Positions 45,164 through 53,260 of a DNA stretch of 64,000 nt are shown piece after piece (the first letter of the stretch is position 1; each line of letters begins with the position of its first letter). Where the stretch lies: assembly GCF_021504595.1 (NCBI RefSeq), contig NZ_JACSGT010000002.1, positions 434,001-498,000 on the forward strand, given 5' to 3'. Origin of the DNA: Chryseobacterium indicum (lineage in GTDB: Bacteria > Bacteroidota > Bacteroidia > Flavobacteriales > Weeksellaceae). The notes under the pieces were generated by a model. That model saw only the letters and a list, made by a program, of their open reading frames with translations. It did no database searches and was not told where the DNA came from. The position numbers were made by a program, and so were the translations under genes.

Positions 45164-45433
45164 ATGAAAAATTTTAAAAAGCTTTCAAGAGAAGACAAAA
45201 AAAGAATTTCTGCGGGATATGGTCCTGCGTATTGCATTGAAGGAGGCGGTCCCGGTTCGGGCGGCTGTGGCGCAAATGAAATCTGTTCCGCCGGAAAATG
45301 TGTAGCGTATCAGGATCCGGGAGGAGATCCGGGAAATCCCGGCGGCGGAGGAGATACTTATACCTGTATCTGTCCGTGGGGAACTTTTACACAATCCACA
45401 CCTTGTCCTGAGTTCTATTGTATTACAGGATAA
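45164..45433 (+). CDS. Bacteriocin-like leader peptide (89 aa, Gly/Cys-rich)
   Basis: The 89-residue peptide starts MKNFKKLSREDKKRISAGYG, similar to the leader at 44943 on the other strand. The body is rich in Gly and Pro with eight Cys (for example GGCGANEICSAGKC and YTCICPWG). The pair looks like ribosomally made, leader-bearing peptides of unknown function. A strong terminator follows at 45435-45470. The next gene is a convergent Fe(II)/2-oxoglutarate-type oxygenase; a link to it is speculative. Confidence 0.78.
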   Translation: MKNFKKLSREDKKRISAGYGPAYCIEGGGPGSGGCGANEICSAGKCVAYQDPGGDPGNPGGGGDTYTCICPWGTFTQSTPCPEFYCITG

Positions 45434-45434
45434 T

Positions 45435-45470
45435 AAAAAAAGGAAGGTATTTGTTTGCCTTCCTTTTTTT
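45435..45470. terminator. Terminator after the 89-aa peptide gene
   Basis: AAAAAAAGGAAGG (45435-45447) pairs perfectly with 45458-45470, ending in seven T residues. Confidence 0.9.
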
Positions 45471-45474
45471 AAGA

Positions 45475-45504
45475 GATAAAAAAAACCGGGCAAATTACCC
45501 GGTT
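45475..45504 (-). terminator. Terminator of the oxygenase gene
   Basis: Minus strand AACCGGG (45504-45498) pairs with CCCGGTT (45490-45484) and runs into a T-rich stretch. Confidence 0.8.
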
Positions 45505-45510
45505 CTGTAT

Positions 45511-46461
45511 TTATTTTTTAATCAATCCTAATTCAATTAATCTTTCGTGTAAAAATTCTCCTGCTGTTGTATCTTCATACAATTTAGGATTGTTTTCATC
45601 TACACAATTTTCAAGAGCATTCAGTGACATAGAACTCACAGGATGCATAAAGAAAGGAATTGAATATCTTGAAGTTCCCCACAATTCTCTTGGCGGATTT
45701 ACCACTCTGTGAATCGTAGACTTCAGCTTATTGTTGGTATGTCTCGAAAGCATATCTCCAACGTTAATCATCAGTTCATCCGGTTCTGCGATCGCATCGA
45801 TCCATTCTCCGTTATGATTCTGAACCTGAAGACCTTTCCCCTGAGAACCCATTAAAAGAGTAATCAGATTAATGTCTCCGTGAGCAGCAGCTCTTACCGC
45901 ATCATCCGGCTCTTCCGTGATCGGCGGATAATGAATAGGTCTTAAAATAGAGTTTCCTTCTGCAATTTTATCATCAAAATAAAATTCATCAAGACCAAGA
46001 TAAAGTGCTAAAGCTCTCAGAACATACTGTCCTGTTTTTTCCAACATTTGGAAAGCTTCTTTCCCTACTTCGTTGAATTTTGGAAGTTCTTGAACGGTTA
46101 CATTGTCCGGATACTCGCTTTTGTATTGGGAATCATCAGACACATATTGTCCGAAATGCCAAAACTCTTTCAAGTCTCCTTTTTTGAAGCCTTTTGCAGT
46201 CTCCTTACCGAATCCTACATAGCCTCTTTGTCCGCCAATTCCCGGAATCTCATACTTCTGTTTCGTTTCCGTTGGCAATTCAAAAAAGTTTCTTACCTCT
46301 CCATACAGTTCATCCACCAATTTGTCATCAAGAAAATGGCCTTTTAAGGCTACAAAACCAATTTCTTCATAAGCTTTTCCGATTTCATTTACAAATTTCT
46401 GTTTGCGTTCCGGGTCACCCGAAAGGAAATCACGCAGGTCTACACTAGGTATTTTATCCAT
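45511..46461 (-). CDS. Isopenicillin N synthase family 2-oxoglutarate/Fe(II) oxygenase
   Basis: The 316-residue protein has the DSBH fold of the family. The N-terminal DIOX_N region is IPSVDLRDFLSGDPERKQ and EIGFVALKGH. The Fe(II) site is HGD in AAHGDINLITLL plus His in KSTIHRVVNPP; the co-substrate-binding Arg-x-Ser is in SRYSIPFFMHP. No function is assigned to the Bacteroidota members, and the name only states the fold. It is convergent with the 89-aa peptide gene. Confidence 0.92.
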   Translation of the reverse strand: MDKIPSVDLRDFLSGDPERKQKFVNEIGKAYEEIGFVALKGHFLDDKLVDELYGEVRNFFELPTETKQKYEIPGIGGQRGYVGFGKETAKGFKKGDLKEFWHFGQYVSDDSQYKSEYPDNVTVQELPKFNEVGKEAFQMLEKTGQYVLRALALYLGLDEFYFDDKIAEGNSILRPIHYPPITEEPDDAVRAAAHGDINLITLLMGSQGKGLQVQNHNGEWIDAIAEPDELMINVGDMLSRHTNNKLKSTIHRVVNPPRELWGTSRYSIPFFMHPVSSMSLNALENCVDENNPKLYEDTTAGEFLHERLIELGLIKK

Positions 46462-46534
46462 TTTTAGAAATTTACGAACTGCTAAATTACAGATTTTTAA
46501 ATTAAAAATTATTTCGTGTTACGCATTTATAAAT

Positions 46535-46542
46535 TAAATTTG
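46535..46542 (+). promoter_or_regulatory. Predicted -7 element for menD
   Basis: TAAATTTG matches TAnnTTTG and ends 4 nt before the menD ATG, so a very short or absent leader is predicted. Confidence 0.5.
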
Positions 46543-46546
46543 TATT

Positions 46547-48223
46547 ATGAAAAAATATTCTTCCAAAAGAAGTATTCAGATACTTGCACACCTTCTTCAG
46601 CAATACGGAATTTCAGATATCATTGTTTCCCCGGGATCCAGAAATGCACCTTTGGCGATTCATTTTTCAGAGATCGACAGTTTCAACTGTTACAGTATTG
46701 TGGACGAAAGGAGTGCGGCTTTTGTAGGAATGGGAATGGCGATGAGCGAAAAAAAACCAGTTGCAGTTACCTGTACAAGTGGTTCGGCCTCTGTAAATTA
46801 TTATCCTGCGATCACGGAAGCTTTTTATTCCAATATTCCGCTTTTGGTGCTAACTGCTGACAGACCAACGGATTATGTAGATATTTTCGACGGACAGACG
46901 ATCCGGCAGAATAATCTTTTTCATCAGCATTCTTACGGAGATTTTCAGCTTTTGGAAGACGGAAAGGAAAATGCGGAAGATATTAATTTTGATATTATTA
47001 AAAAAGCGATTGAACTTTGTATTGAAAAACAAGGTCCGGTTCACATCAATATTCCTCTGGAAGAACCTTTGTATGAATTAATTTCAGAATTGCCGACTTT
47101 CCCGACGGTTGAAAAAACAATCAAACAGAAAGAATATGAAATTCCTTCCAATCTTGTCGCAGACTGGAATACTTCACAAAGAATCATGATTCTTGTGGGA
47201 ACTAAAGATCACAGTCCTGAATTGGAGAATCAGTTAACACAATTGGTTAAAAATCATACGGTTGTTGTGTTGAGTGAAACGAATTCAAATTTATACCACG
47301 AAAAATTTTTCAGACATATAGACCGATACGTTTTCAATTTCACGGAAGAAGATTTTAAAATGTATGCACCGGATTTGCTGATCACAGTGGGGCAAAACGT
47401 TGTTTCCAAAAAAGTAAAACAGTTTTTAAGAAAGGCAAAGCCAAAACAGCACTGGCATTTAGATCCTGTATGGCAGCCGGATACGTATTTTTCCCTGACT
47501 GAAAAGATCGAGGTAAAACCTGAAGTTTTCTTTTCTAAATTATTGAAATTTGTCAATCTCGAACCTAAGCCTTATTTCAATCTATGGGATGTTTTAAGAG
47601 ATAAAAAGGATGCAAAACATGAGAAGTTCATAAGTTCCGCGGATTTTTCAGATTTTTATTTTTTCAATAAAACGGCACAGATTGTTCCTGAAAATTATAA
47701 TATTCATTTCAGCAACAGTTCGGCGATACGATATGCGCAGCTTTTCGATTATGGTAAAAGAAGAATTTACTGCAACAGAGGAACAAGCGGAATCGATGGC
47801 TCAACTTCTACAGCAATGGGATTTGCAATCAAAAATTCTAATCCTACTTTGTTGATTACCGGAGATTTAAGTTTTTTCTATGACATTAACGGACTTTGGA
47901 ATCAGTACATTCCGCCGTTTGTAAGAATTATGATTTTTAATAATGGCGAAGGAAATATCTTCAAAATTATACCGGGACCGGGAAATGCCAATCCGAATAC
48001 TTTGGACGAATTTATCGCCACAAAACACCATAAAAACGCGGAATATTTAGCCAAACATTTCGGATTCTCCTACACAAAAGTAGATGAAGAGGTAACTTTA
48101 GACCGTGTTCTTGAAAATTTCTTTAAACCGGATGTTCAGCCTAAAGTATTGGAAATCAATACACAGGCTCTGCATAATGCAGATATACAGAAATCTTATT
48201 TTAACTTCCTGAAAGAAAATTAA
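46547..48223 (+). CDS. menD: SEPHCHC synthase MenD
   Basis: The 558-residue ThDP-dependent enzyme makes SEPHCHC from isochorismate and 2-oxoglutarate in menaquinone synthesis. The N-terminal PYR domain has VSPGSRNAPLAIHF and IVDERSAAFVGMGMA. TCTSGSASVNYYPAITEA and ADRPTDYVDIFDGQTIRQ are diagnostic of MenD. The C-terminal ThDP-binding region has NRGTSGIDGSTSTAMG and TGDLSFFYDINGLWN. It is the only menaquinone gene in the window. Its 3' end overlaps the convergent aminotransferase by 4 bp. Confidence 0.97.
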   Translation: MKKYSSKRSIQILAHLLQQYGISDIIVSPGSRNAPLAIHFSEIDSFNCYSIVDERSAAFVGMGMAMSEKKPVAVTCTSGSASVNYYPAITEAFYSNIPLLVLTADRPTDYVDIFDGQTIRQNNLFHQHSYGDFQLLEDGKENAEDINFDIIKKAIELCIEKQGPVHINIPLEEPLYELISELPTFPTVEKTIKQKEYEIPSNLVADWNTSQRIMILVGTKDHSPELENQLTQLVKNHTVVVLSETNSNLYHEKFFRHIDRYVFNFTEEDFKMYAPDLLITVGQNVVSKKVKQFLRKAKPKQHWHLDPVWQPDTYFSLTEKIEVKPEVFFSKLLKFVNLEPKPYFNLWDVLRDKKDAKHEKFISSADFSDFYFFNKTAQIVPENYNIHFSNSSAIRYAQLFDYGKRRIYCNRGTSGIDGSTSTAMGFAIKNSNPTLLITGDLSFFYDINGLWNQYIPPFVRIMIFNNGEGNIFKIIPGPGNANPNTLDEFIATKHHKNAEYLAKHFGFSYTKVDEEVTLDRVLENFFKPDVQPKVLEINTQALHNADIQKSYFNFLKEN

Positions 48224-48846
48224 AGATCTAAATATTCTTCATTTCCCGGCAGATTGATAATTCTGTCCAAAGGATAGATGAAGTTTTCGTCAAAATCATT
48301 CATCGCATTAATAATTTGGAAATGAGAGAATTGCTTAATGTTCTGTAAAGTGATCTCGGTTTCTTTTACTTTTTTATGTTTTAAAAGATTTTGTCTCTGT
48401 ACCCCGTTCAAAAGATAAGTTGAAGGTGTAAACCAGTCTTTGCCTTTCAGAAATAAAAGGTTGGAGTAAGAAGTGTCGGTAATGTGATTGTTTTTAACGA
48501 TAATAATCTCTTCCGCTTTGGATTTCATCTTCATTTTTTCCAGTTCTTTCCGGTCTTCAAACTTAAAAGAGTAATCATAACTGTTGTTTTCCACCAGCTG
48601 GAAATCATCAATTTCAGGAATTGCATAAGGAATCATCTGGGTACGGATCTTTTTATCAAGATCATACACAAGTCTCAGCTTAAAAAGACCGTCTTCATCA
48701 TGATCCAGATGTTTGTACACCTTCGCAAGATCTATTGTGCCTTCTTTACCGAAGTGAGCGAAAGTCTGGTCTACACGCTTTTGATGAAATTCAAGCAAAT
48801 AAATTTCCTGATCTTCTACTTTAATGCTTTCAATGAATTGGGACAT
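48220..48846 (-). CDS. Aminotransferase class IV (aminodeoxychorismate lyase-like)
   Basis: The 208-residue protein is short for a class IV PLP enzyme. YLLEFHQKRVDQTF is at the N-terminus, and the PLP-lysine region lies near KMKSKAEEIIIVKNNHITDTSYSN. LLNGVQRQNLLKHKKVKETEITL resembles PabC-type lyases, which make 4-aminobenzoate for folate. It overlaps the upstream chorismate-binding gene by 17 bp, which supports a PabB-PabC pairing. Confidence 0.85.
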   Translation of the reverse strand: MSQFIESIKVEDQEIYLLEFHQKRVDQTFAHFGKEGTIDLAKVYKHLDHDEDGLFKLRLVYDLDKKIRTQMIPYAIPEIDDFQLVENNSYDYSFKFEDRKELEKMKMKSKAEEIIIVKNNHITDTSYSNLLFLKGKDWFTPSTYLLNGVQRQNLLKHKKVKETEITLQNIKQFSHFQIINAMNDFDENFIYPLDRIINLPGNEEYLDL

Positions 48847-49774
48847 AGATTTTGTTTTTCATTTCCTGATATTCGTCTTCTAACCTGCTCATGTGTGTAA
48901 TTCCGCCTCCGCTTTTAAAGAAAAGCTCTTCTCCTTCTTTTTCGATAAAACGGATCATGACACAACTATCGACATTTTTTCCGTCAAACCAACCGCAAAC
49001 TCCTGTATAATATCCTCTTTCATAACCTTCTGCATCCAGAATAATTTCCAGTGTTTTAGGTTTTGGAGCTCCCAAAATAGAACCTGCAGGAAGCAGTTTT
49101 TTCATAATGCTTCCCAGTTTTCCAGTAAATTCAGGTTTGATGTTACCTGAAATTTCGGAACTCATGGCATACAAATCTTTTTGTTTTGTTTTGATGAAAT
49201 CGATGTATTGAAATTTATCAACCTTAACATCGTCTGCCACCATGCTCAGATCGTTTCGGAGCAAATCTACCACTGTGTAATGTTCGGCTTTTTCTTTTTT
49301 ATCATTTTTAAGAATTTCTGCCGCATTATCCAGAGAAGCATCAATAGTGCCTTTCATGGGATAGGTAAAAATTTTTCCGTCGTTGATCTTTACAAAAGTT
49401 TCAGGAGAAAAAAATACGAAAAAATCTTTATAAAAAACTTTATATTTCGCGGAAGAATGATAAAATATTTCTTTCAGTGTTAAATTCGTCTCAATTTTAG
49501 TTTTTCGGGTATAATTTACCAGATAAGAATTTCCGAAGCGAATATTTTTCTGAACTTTATCAAATCCTGTTTTAAAGCTTTCCAAAGTTTCAGGATAAGA
49601 AATCCATTCTACTTTTTTGTTTAAATGAGGCTTTGTTTGTACGTTTGAAAAGTTTTGAAAATCAATTAATAAGCCTGAATTTTCAATTTCATCTTCTTTA
49701 AAAATTTCAACATTCTCTGTAAGAAAATCAATGATAAAAAAGTAGGGAACTTTCTGTTGTGAAAGTTCATCCAT
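48830..49774 (-). CDS. pabB: Chorismate-binding protein PabB (aminodeoxychorismate synthase component I)
   Basis: The protein is about 314 residues from ATG 49774 (MDELSQQKVPYFFIIDF). An ATG at 49807 would add 11 residues and start right at the promoter box, which I think less likely. The chorismate-utilising fold shows VNYTRKTKIETNL, FVFFSPETFVKINDGKIFTYPMKGTI, VVDLLRNDLSMV, and PAGSILGAPKPKTLEII. The C-terminal SSGGITHMSR is written FKSGGGITHMSRLEDEYQE here. The length equals a single-domain anthranilate synthase-like PabB. It is coupled to the class IV aminotransferase. Confidence 0.92.
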   Translation of the reverse strand: MDELSQQKVPYFFIIDFLTENVEIFKEDEIENSGLLIDFQNFSNVQTKPHLNKKVEWISYPETLESFKTGFDKVQKNIRFGNSYLVNYTRKTKIETNLTLKEIFYHSSAKYKVFYKDFFVFFSPETFVKINDGKIFTYPMKGTIDASLDNAAEILKNDKKEKAEHYTVVDLLRNDLSMVADDVKVDKFQYIDFIKTKQKDLYAMSSEISGNIKPEFTGKLGSIMKKLLPAGSILGAPKPKTLEIILDAEGYERGYYTGVCGWFDGKNVDSCVMIRFIEKEGEELFFKSGGGITHMSRLEDEYQEMKNKIYVPIH

Positions 49775-49810
49775 TTCAATAAATTTTTGATGATTCGCCG
49801 AAAACATTCC

Positions 49811-49840
49811 GCAAAAGTAATTATTGATGTTTACTTTTGC
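49811..49840. promoter_or_regulatory. Symmetric divergent promoters
   Basis: GCAAAAGTAA (49811-49820) and TTACTTTTGC (49831-49840) are perfect reverse complements 10 nt apart. Each contains a TAnnTTTG box (TACTTTTG), one pointing left to pabB, one right to the gene at 49856. Confidence 0.6.
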
Positions 49841-49855
49841 ACAAAAATTTTTTTA

Positions 49856-50578
49856 ATGGAAAACAAATATCCGCAGAAACCGGGATTAGATTTTATACTG
49901 AAGCAGGCATTTTTCTACTGGAATAAAACACTGATTTTTCAGCTGATGTTTTCGGTGCTTTACTTTGCCATATTTTTTACTTCAATGTTTTTCTTTGCAG
50001 AAAAATTCGGAGTGCTGGATCAGCAGCAGGAACTTCTGGAAGCCTATAAAAACGGGATGGATGCTTATCTGGCAAAAGCTGCGGAACTTGGGCAAACAGA
50101 TAATTCTCGATATTTCAGCTATGCTTTACTGGGGACACTGGTTTTTCTTTATCCTTTAAATCTTGGATTTTTTCAGATTTTCAGAAAGATTGATTTAAAA
50201 GAGAAAATTGAGATCGGAGATTTGCTGGCAGGTTATAACGGCACAAATTTCTTCAGATATATTTCTTACGGTCTTTTTTGGTTTTTGATCTATGCCATGA
50301 TTTTCAATACCTTAATTTTGCCTGTAATCTGGGTTTGTATTACAATTTTTGTAGCTCCTATGATGTTTTTTATGAACCGAACCATCTTCGAATCGATTTC
50401 TTTGAATTTGAAAGCACTGAAGATGTATTTTCTGGAAATATTTGTCTGTGTGATGGTTGCGGTAATTTTTAAATACATTGGATTTACTTTATTTTTTGTA
50501 GGAGGTTTATTCACTTTTCCGTTCTGGAATGCAATGATTTATTCACTTTATAAAACCATTTTTTCCGAAAAAGAATAA
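49856..50578 (+). CDS. Multi-pass membrane protein
   Basis: The 240-residue protein starts at ATG 49856 (MENKYPQKPGLDFI). Four or five hydrophobic segments lie at about residues 30-50, 80-100, 135-165 and 180-225, with one polar loop rich in Glu and Gln (LDQQQELLEAYKNGMDAYL). Similar Bacteroidota proteins have no assigned function. Its start follows the divergent promoter shared with pabB. The next gene encodes a similar membrane protein. Confidence 0.75.
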   Translation: MENKYPQKPGLDFILKQAFFYWNKTLIFQLMFSVLYFAIFFTSMFFFAEKFGVLDQQQELLEAYKNGMDAYLAKAAELGQTDNSRYFSYALLGTLVFLYPLNLGFFQIFRKIDLKEKIEIGDLLAGYNGTNFFRYISYGLFWFLIYAMIFNTLILPVIWVCITIFVAPMMFFMNRTIFESISLNLKALKMYFLEIFVCVMVAVIFKYIGFTLFFVGGLFTFPFWNAMIYSLYKTIFSEKE

Positions 50579-50651
50579 AATTGACATGTTTTTAATGTAT
50601 TTCTGCTAAAAAAATATTAATTTGGTAGTAATAACATTAAAAAATTACACC

Positions 50652-51389
50652 ATGTCAGAATTTAATGAATTTGACCAGCAGGGTTCTGTTCCGGAAAAAA
50701 GTACAGGGTCCATTATTTCTCATGCTTTCGAAATCTATAAAGGAATTTTTCTTTATGCGATTGCTGCAATGATCGTTTATGTAATTGGCGATTTTGTATT
50801 ACAGTCTGTTACAGGTTATAATTCCTGGGAAGGCTTTAGCGGTTTCAGAGATATTGAGGATGGTGATTTTTCTCAATATAATTATTTGACCCGACCGGGC
50901 GCTTCTTTGTATTATTCTGTTTCAAGTGTTTTTGGCATTCTGTTTTCTCCTATTTACGTAGGGTTAATTTATATTGCCAACAAGTTTAATACTAAAAATG
51001 CAATAGAATTTTCTGATCTATTTATCGGGTATCGTCAAAATTTAGGAAATATCCTTCTGTACTGCTTATGCACTACAATTATTTTTGGTATTTCCGCAGC
51101 ACTGTGCGGGATCCCGTTCTTGTTTGTTTATCCACTTTTTCTTTTAGGTTATCCTATCCTTTTGTTTGAGAATGCAAATGCAATAGATGCAATCAGCAAG
51201 ACTTTTAACATCGCGAAAGAAAATTACGGTACGTTTTTAGGTGCAGGTCTGTTGGGCGGATTAATTAGTATAAGCGGAATTGTTCTTTGCTGTATAGGCA
51301 TCATAGCTACTTTTCCGTTTATCATGATCGTAATGTATTCTACTTACTGTGCCCATTTAGGAAAACCAAGACAAATAATAAACAAATAA
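50652..51389 (+). CDS. Multi-pass membrane protein, DUF975-like
   Basis: The 245-residue protein starts at ATG 50652 (MSEFNEFDQQGSV). It has about five hydrophobic segments: SHAFEIYKGIFLYAIAAMIVYVIG, FGILFSPIYVGLIYIA, NILLYCLCTTIIFGISAALCGIPFLFVYPLFL, LGAGLLGGLISISGIVLCCIG. Alternation with small polar turns (DLFIGYRQNL) resembles DUF975-type proteins. Its stop TAA overlaps the ATG of the AI-2E permease gene (TAATG), so the two are coupled. Confidence 0.75.
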   Translation: MSEFNEFDQQGSVPEKSTGSIISHAFEIYKGIFLYAIAAMIVYVIGDFVLQSVTGYNSWEGFSGFRDIEDGDFSQYNYLTRPGASLYYSVSSVFGILFSPIYVGLIYIANKFNTKNAIEFSDLFIGYRQNLGNILLYCLCTTIIFGISAALCGIPFLFVYPLFLLGYPILLFENANAIDAISKTFNIAKENYGTFLGAGLLGGLISISGIVLCCIGIIATFPFIMIVMYSTYCAHLGKPRQIINK

Positions 51390-52474
51390 TGAATAAAAAT
51401 GAACAAATCAGCAGCGTTAAAATAAAGCAGGTATTTCTTCTTGCTATCATTTTGGTTCTTACAGGTTTAATCTGTTATAATCTTGCGCTGTTTATCCCTT
51501 CTGTTCTGGGAGCAATTACCATCTATGTGGTTTGCAGAAAGTATAACTTTTATCTGCAGGAGGAGAAAAACTGGAAACCGTGGCTTGCGTCATTAACACT
51601 GATGTTTGCCAGTTTAGTCATTCTTATTCTTCCAATTTATTTTATTGGAGATCTTTTAATTGAGAAATTAGGAAATGCGCAGGCTTACATGGATAAATTT
51701 AACGTATTTCTTGAAAAAATTCATACTTATATTTTCGATAAAGTAGGGTTCGATATTTTAAGCAAAGAAAATATGGACAAGCTGAAAAGCAACGTAGGGC
51801 AGTTTTCTACAAAAGCTCTCAGCGGAACAGTAAATACATTAACCGTAGTTATGTCGATGTATTTTATTCTCTATTTTATGTTGGCAAAGCCGCGTTTTTT
51901 TGAAAGAATTCTGTCGTCTTCCGCTCCTTTGAAAAGAGCCAATGTATCTATGATCGGCGAAAAGATGAGAAAGCTTATCATGGCAAATGCCATCGGAATT
52001 CCCGTGGTTGCTATCGGACAGGGTATTGTTGCACTGGTAGGATATTTTATTTTTGATGCGCCAAGTCCGGTTTTACTTTTTGCATTAACGGCAGCTGCTT
52101 CGATGGTTCCTGTGGTGGGTGCAGCAATTGTGTATATTCCGGTCTGTATTTATATGATTGCAGAGGGAAATACGGGAACAGGACTGGGATTGGCCGCTTA
52201 CTGTCTTATTGTTGTAGGATTAACCGATAATGTGCTTCGTTTTACGCTTCTGAAGAAGTTAGAAGATATCCATCCTTTAAACACTGTTTTCGGGATTATT
52301 ATGGGAATGAATTTATTCGGATTTATGGGATTGGTTTTCGGTCCGATTTTAATTTCGTTAACTTTGCTTTTGATTCAGGTATACAGAAACGAGTTTTCGG
52401 ATGACGATACTCCTGAACTTGAACTTCCCAACAAGAATGAAGAACTGGAAGGTAAAATAGATTTAATGATATAA
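51389..52474 (+). CDS. AI-2E family transporter
   Basis: The 361-residue protein starts at ATG 51389 (MNKNEQISSVKIKQVFL). About seven or eight hydrophobic segments alternate with a central soluble stretch of some 90 residues. AAASMVPVVGAAIVYIPVCIY and LEDIHPLNTVFGIIMGMNLFGFMGLVFGPI are typical of the family, which includes TqsA and presumed Na+/solute carriers. Substrate is not predictable. It follows the DUF975-like gene by TAATG and precedes DUF3820 by 1 bp. Confidence 0.9.
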   Translation: MNKNEQISSVKIKQVFLLAIILVLTGLICYNLALFIPSVLGAITIYVVCRKYNFYLQEEKNWKPWLASLTLMFASLVILILPIYFIGDLLIEKLGNAQAYMDKFNVFLEKIHTYIFDKVGFDILSKENMDKLKSNVGQFSTKALSGTVNTLTVVMSMYFILYFMLAKPRFFERILSSSAPLKRANVSMIGEKMRKLIMANAIGIPVVAIGQGIVALVGYFIFDAPSPVLLFALTAAASMVPVVGAAIVYIPVCIYMIAEGNTGTGLGLAAYCLIVVGLTDNVLRFTLLKKLEDIHPLNTVFGIIMGMNLFGFMGLVFGPILISLTLLLIQVYRNEFSDDDTPELELPNKNEELEGKIDLMI

Positions 52475-52475
52475 C

Positions 52476-52742
52476 ATGGAGAACGGAATAAACCCTGAAA
52501 TATTACAGGAAATCTGCGTTGTTAAAATGCCTTTCGGAAAATACGAAGGAACCATTCTCGCGGATCTTCCGATAAGCTATCTTGAATGGTTTTCCAGAAA
52601 AGGAATGCCGAAAGGTAAACTGGGAATGCAGTTAGCAACGATTTACGAAATAAAACTGAATGGTTTAATGGATTTGCTGATTCCAATTCGGGGAGGAGTA
52701 GTGAATTTTCAAAAGCCTAAAACAAAGACGTATAAATTTTAG
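52476..52742 (+). CDS. DUF3820 family protein
   Basis: The 88-residue soluble protein has the DUF3820 pattern KMPFGKYEGTILADLPISYLEWFSRKGMP near residues 18-46, then GMQLATIYEIKLNGLMDLLIP. Function unknown. It follows the AI-2E transporter gene by 1 bp. A terminator hairpin follows at 52750-52779. Confidence 0.9.
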   Translation: MENGINPEILQEICVVKMPFGKYEGTILADLPISYLEWFSRKGMPKGKLGMQLATIYEIKLNGLMDLLIPIRGGVVNFQKPKTKTYKF

Positions 52743-52749
52743 CATAATG

Positions 52750-52779
52750 TTTCGGCGGCATCGAAGATGCCGCCGAAAC
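52750..52779 (+). terminator. Terminator after DUF3820
   Basis: TTTCGGCGGCATC pairs with GATGCCGCCGAAA across GAA, followed by CTTTTTTT. The stem shares TTTCGGCGG with the hairpin at 53216-53254. Confidence 0.9.
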
Positions 52780-52805
52780 TTTTTTTATCTCAAATAAATC
52801 AAAAA

Positions 52806-53180
52806 TTATTTCGGCTCCCAAAGCTCAACCTTATTTCCTTCAAGATCAAGAATATGTACAAACTTTCCGAAATCATAAACCGCAATCTCGTCTAAAATTT
52901 CAACATTTTCTTTTTTCAGTTCTTCAACTAAAGCTTCAAGATTATCAACCGTATAATTAATCATAAAGTCTCTCGTGGAAGGCTCAAAATACTTAGTGGT
53001 TTCAGGAGAAGGACTCCATGTTAAAGATCCTTTTGGATTGGATTCCGCAGCCTCTTTCCATTCGAAAGTTGCGCCGTATTCATTAACATCAACTCCAAGA
53101 TGAGTTGTATACCATTCTTTTAAAGCTTTTGGATCTTTACACTTGAAGAATATTCCGCCGATTCCTGTTGCTCTTTTCAT
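52806..53180 (-). CDS. VOC family protein (glyoxalase-like)
   Basis: The 124-residue protein has the repeated beta-alpha-beta pattern of the vicinal-oxygen-chelate superfamily: GGIFFKCKDPKALKEWYTTHLGVD at the start, and FGKFVHILDLEGNKVELWEP at the end. Potential metal ligands include Glu at the C-terminal strand and His in FVHI. The reaction is unknown. It lies between the DUF3820 terminator and a long hairpin, convergent with neither. Confidence 0.88.
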   Translation of the reverse strand: MKRATGIGGIFFKCKDPKALKEWYTTHLGVDVNEYGATFEWKEAAESNPKGSLTWSPSPETTKYFEPSTRDFMINYTVDNLEALVEELKKENVEILDEIAVYDFGKFVHILDLEGNKVELWEPK

Positions 53181-53215
53181 TTTATAGCTGGTTTGGTTGG
53201 TTTTAAATATATTCA

Positions 53216-53254
53216 GGTTTCGGCGGTCGCGGCTTTGCCGCGACCGCCGAAACC
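53216..53254. terminator. Long perfect hairpin downstream of uvrB
   Basis: Two 18-bp arms, 53216-53233 and 53237-53254, are perfect reverse complements across TTT. GC-rich core GGCGGTCGCGGC. It follows the uvrB stop by 6 bp and lies upstream of the VOC gene. On the minus strand the following sequence is only moderately T-rich. Confidence 0.7.
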
Positions 53255-53260
53255 AAATTA

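Noticed and set aside
45511..46461. Beta-lactam biosynthesis (isopenicillin N synthase)
   Set aside because: Only the fold matches; there is no ACV synthetase or other pathway gene in the window.
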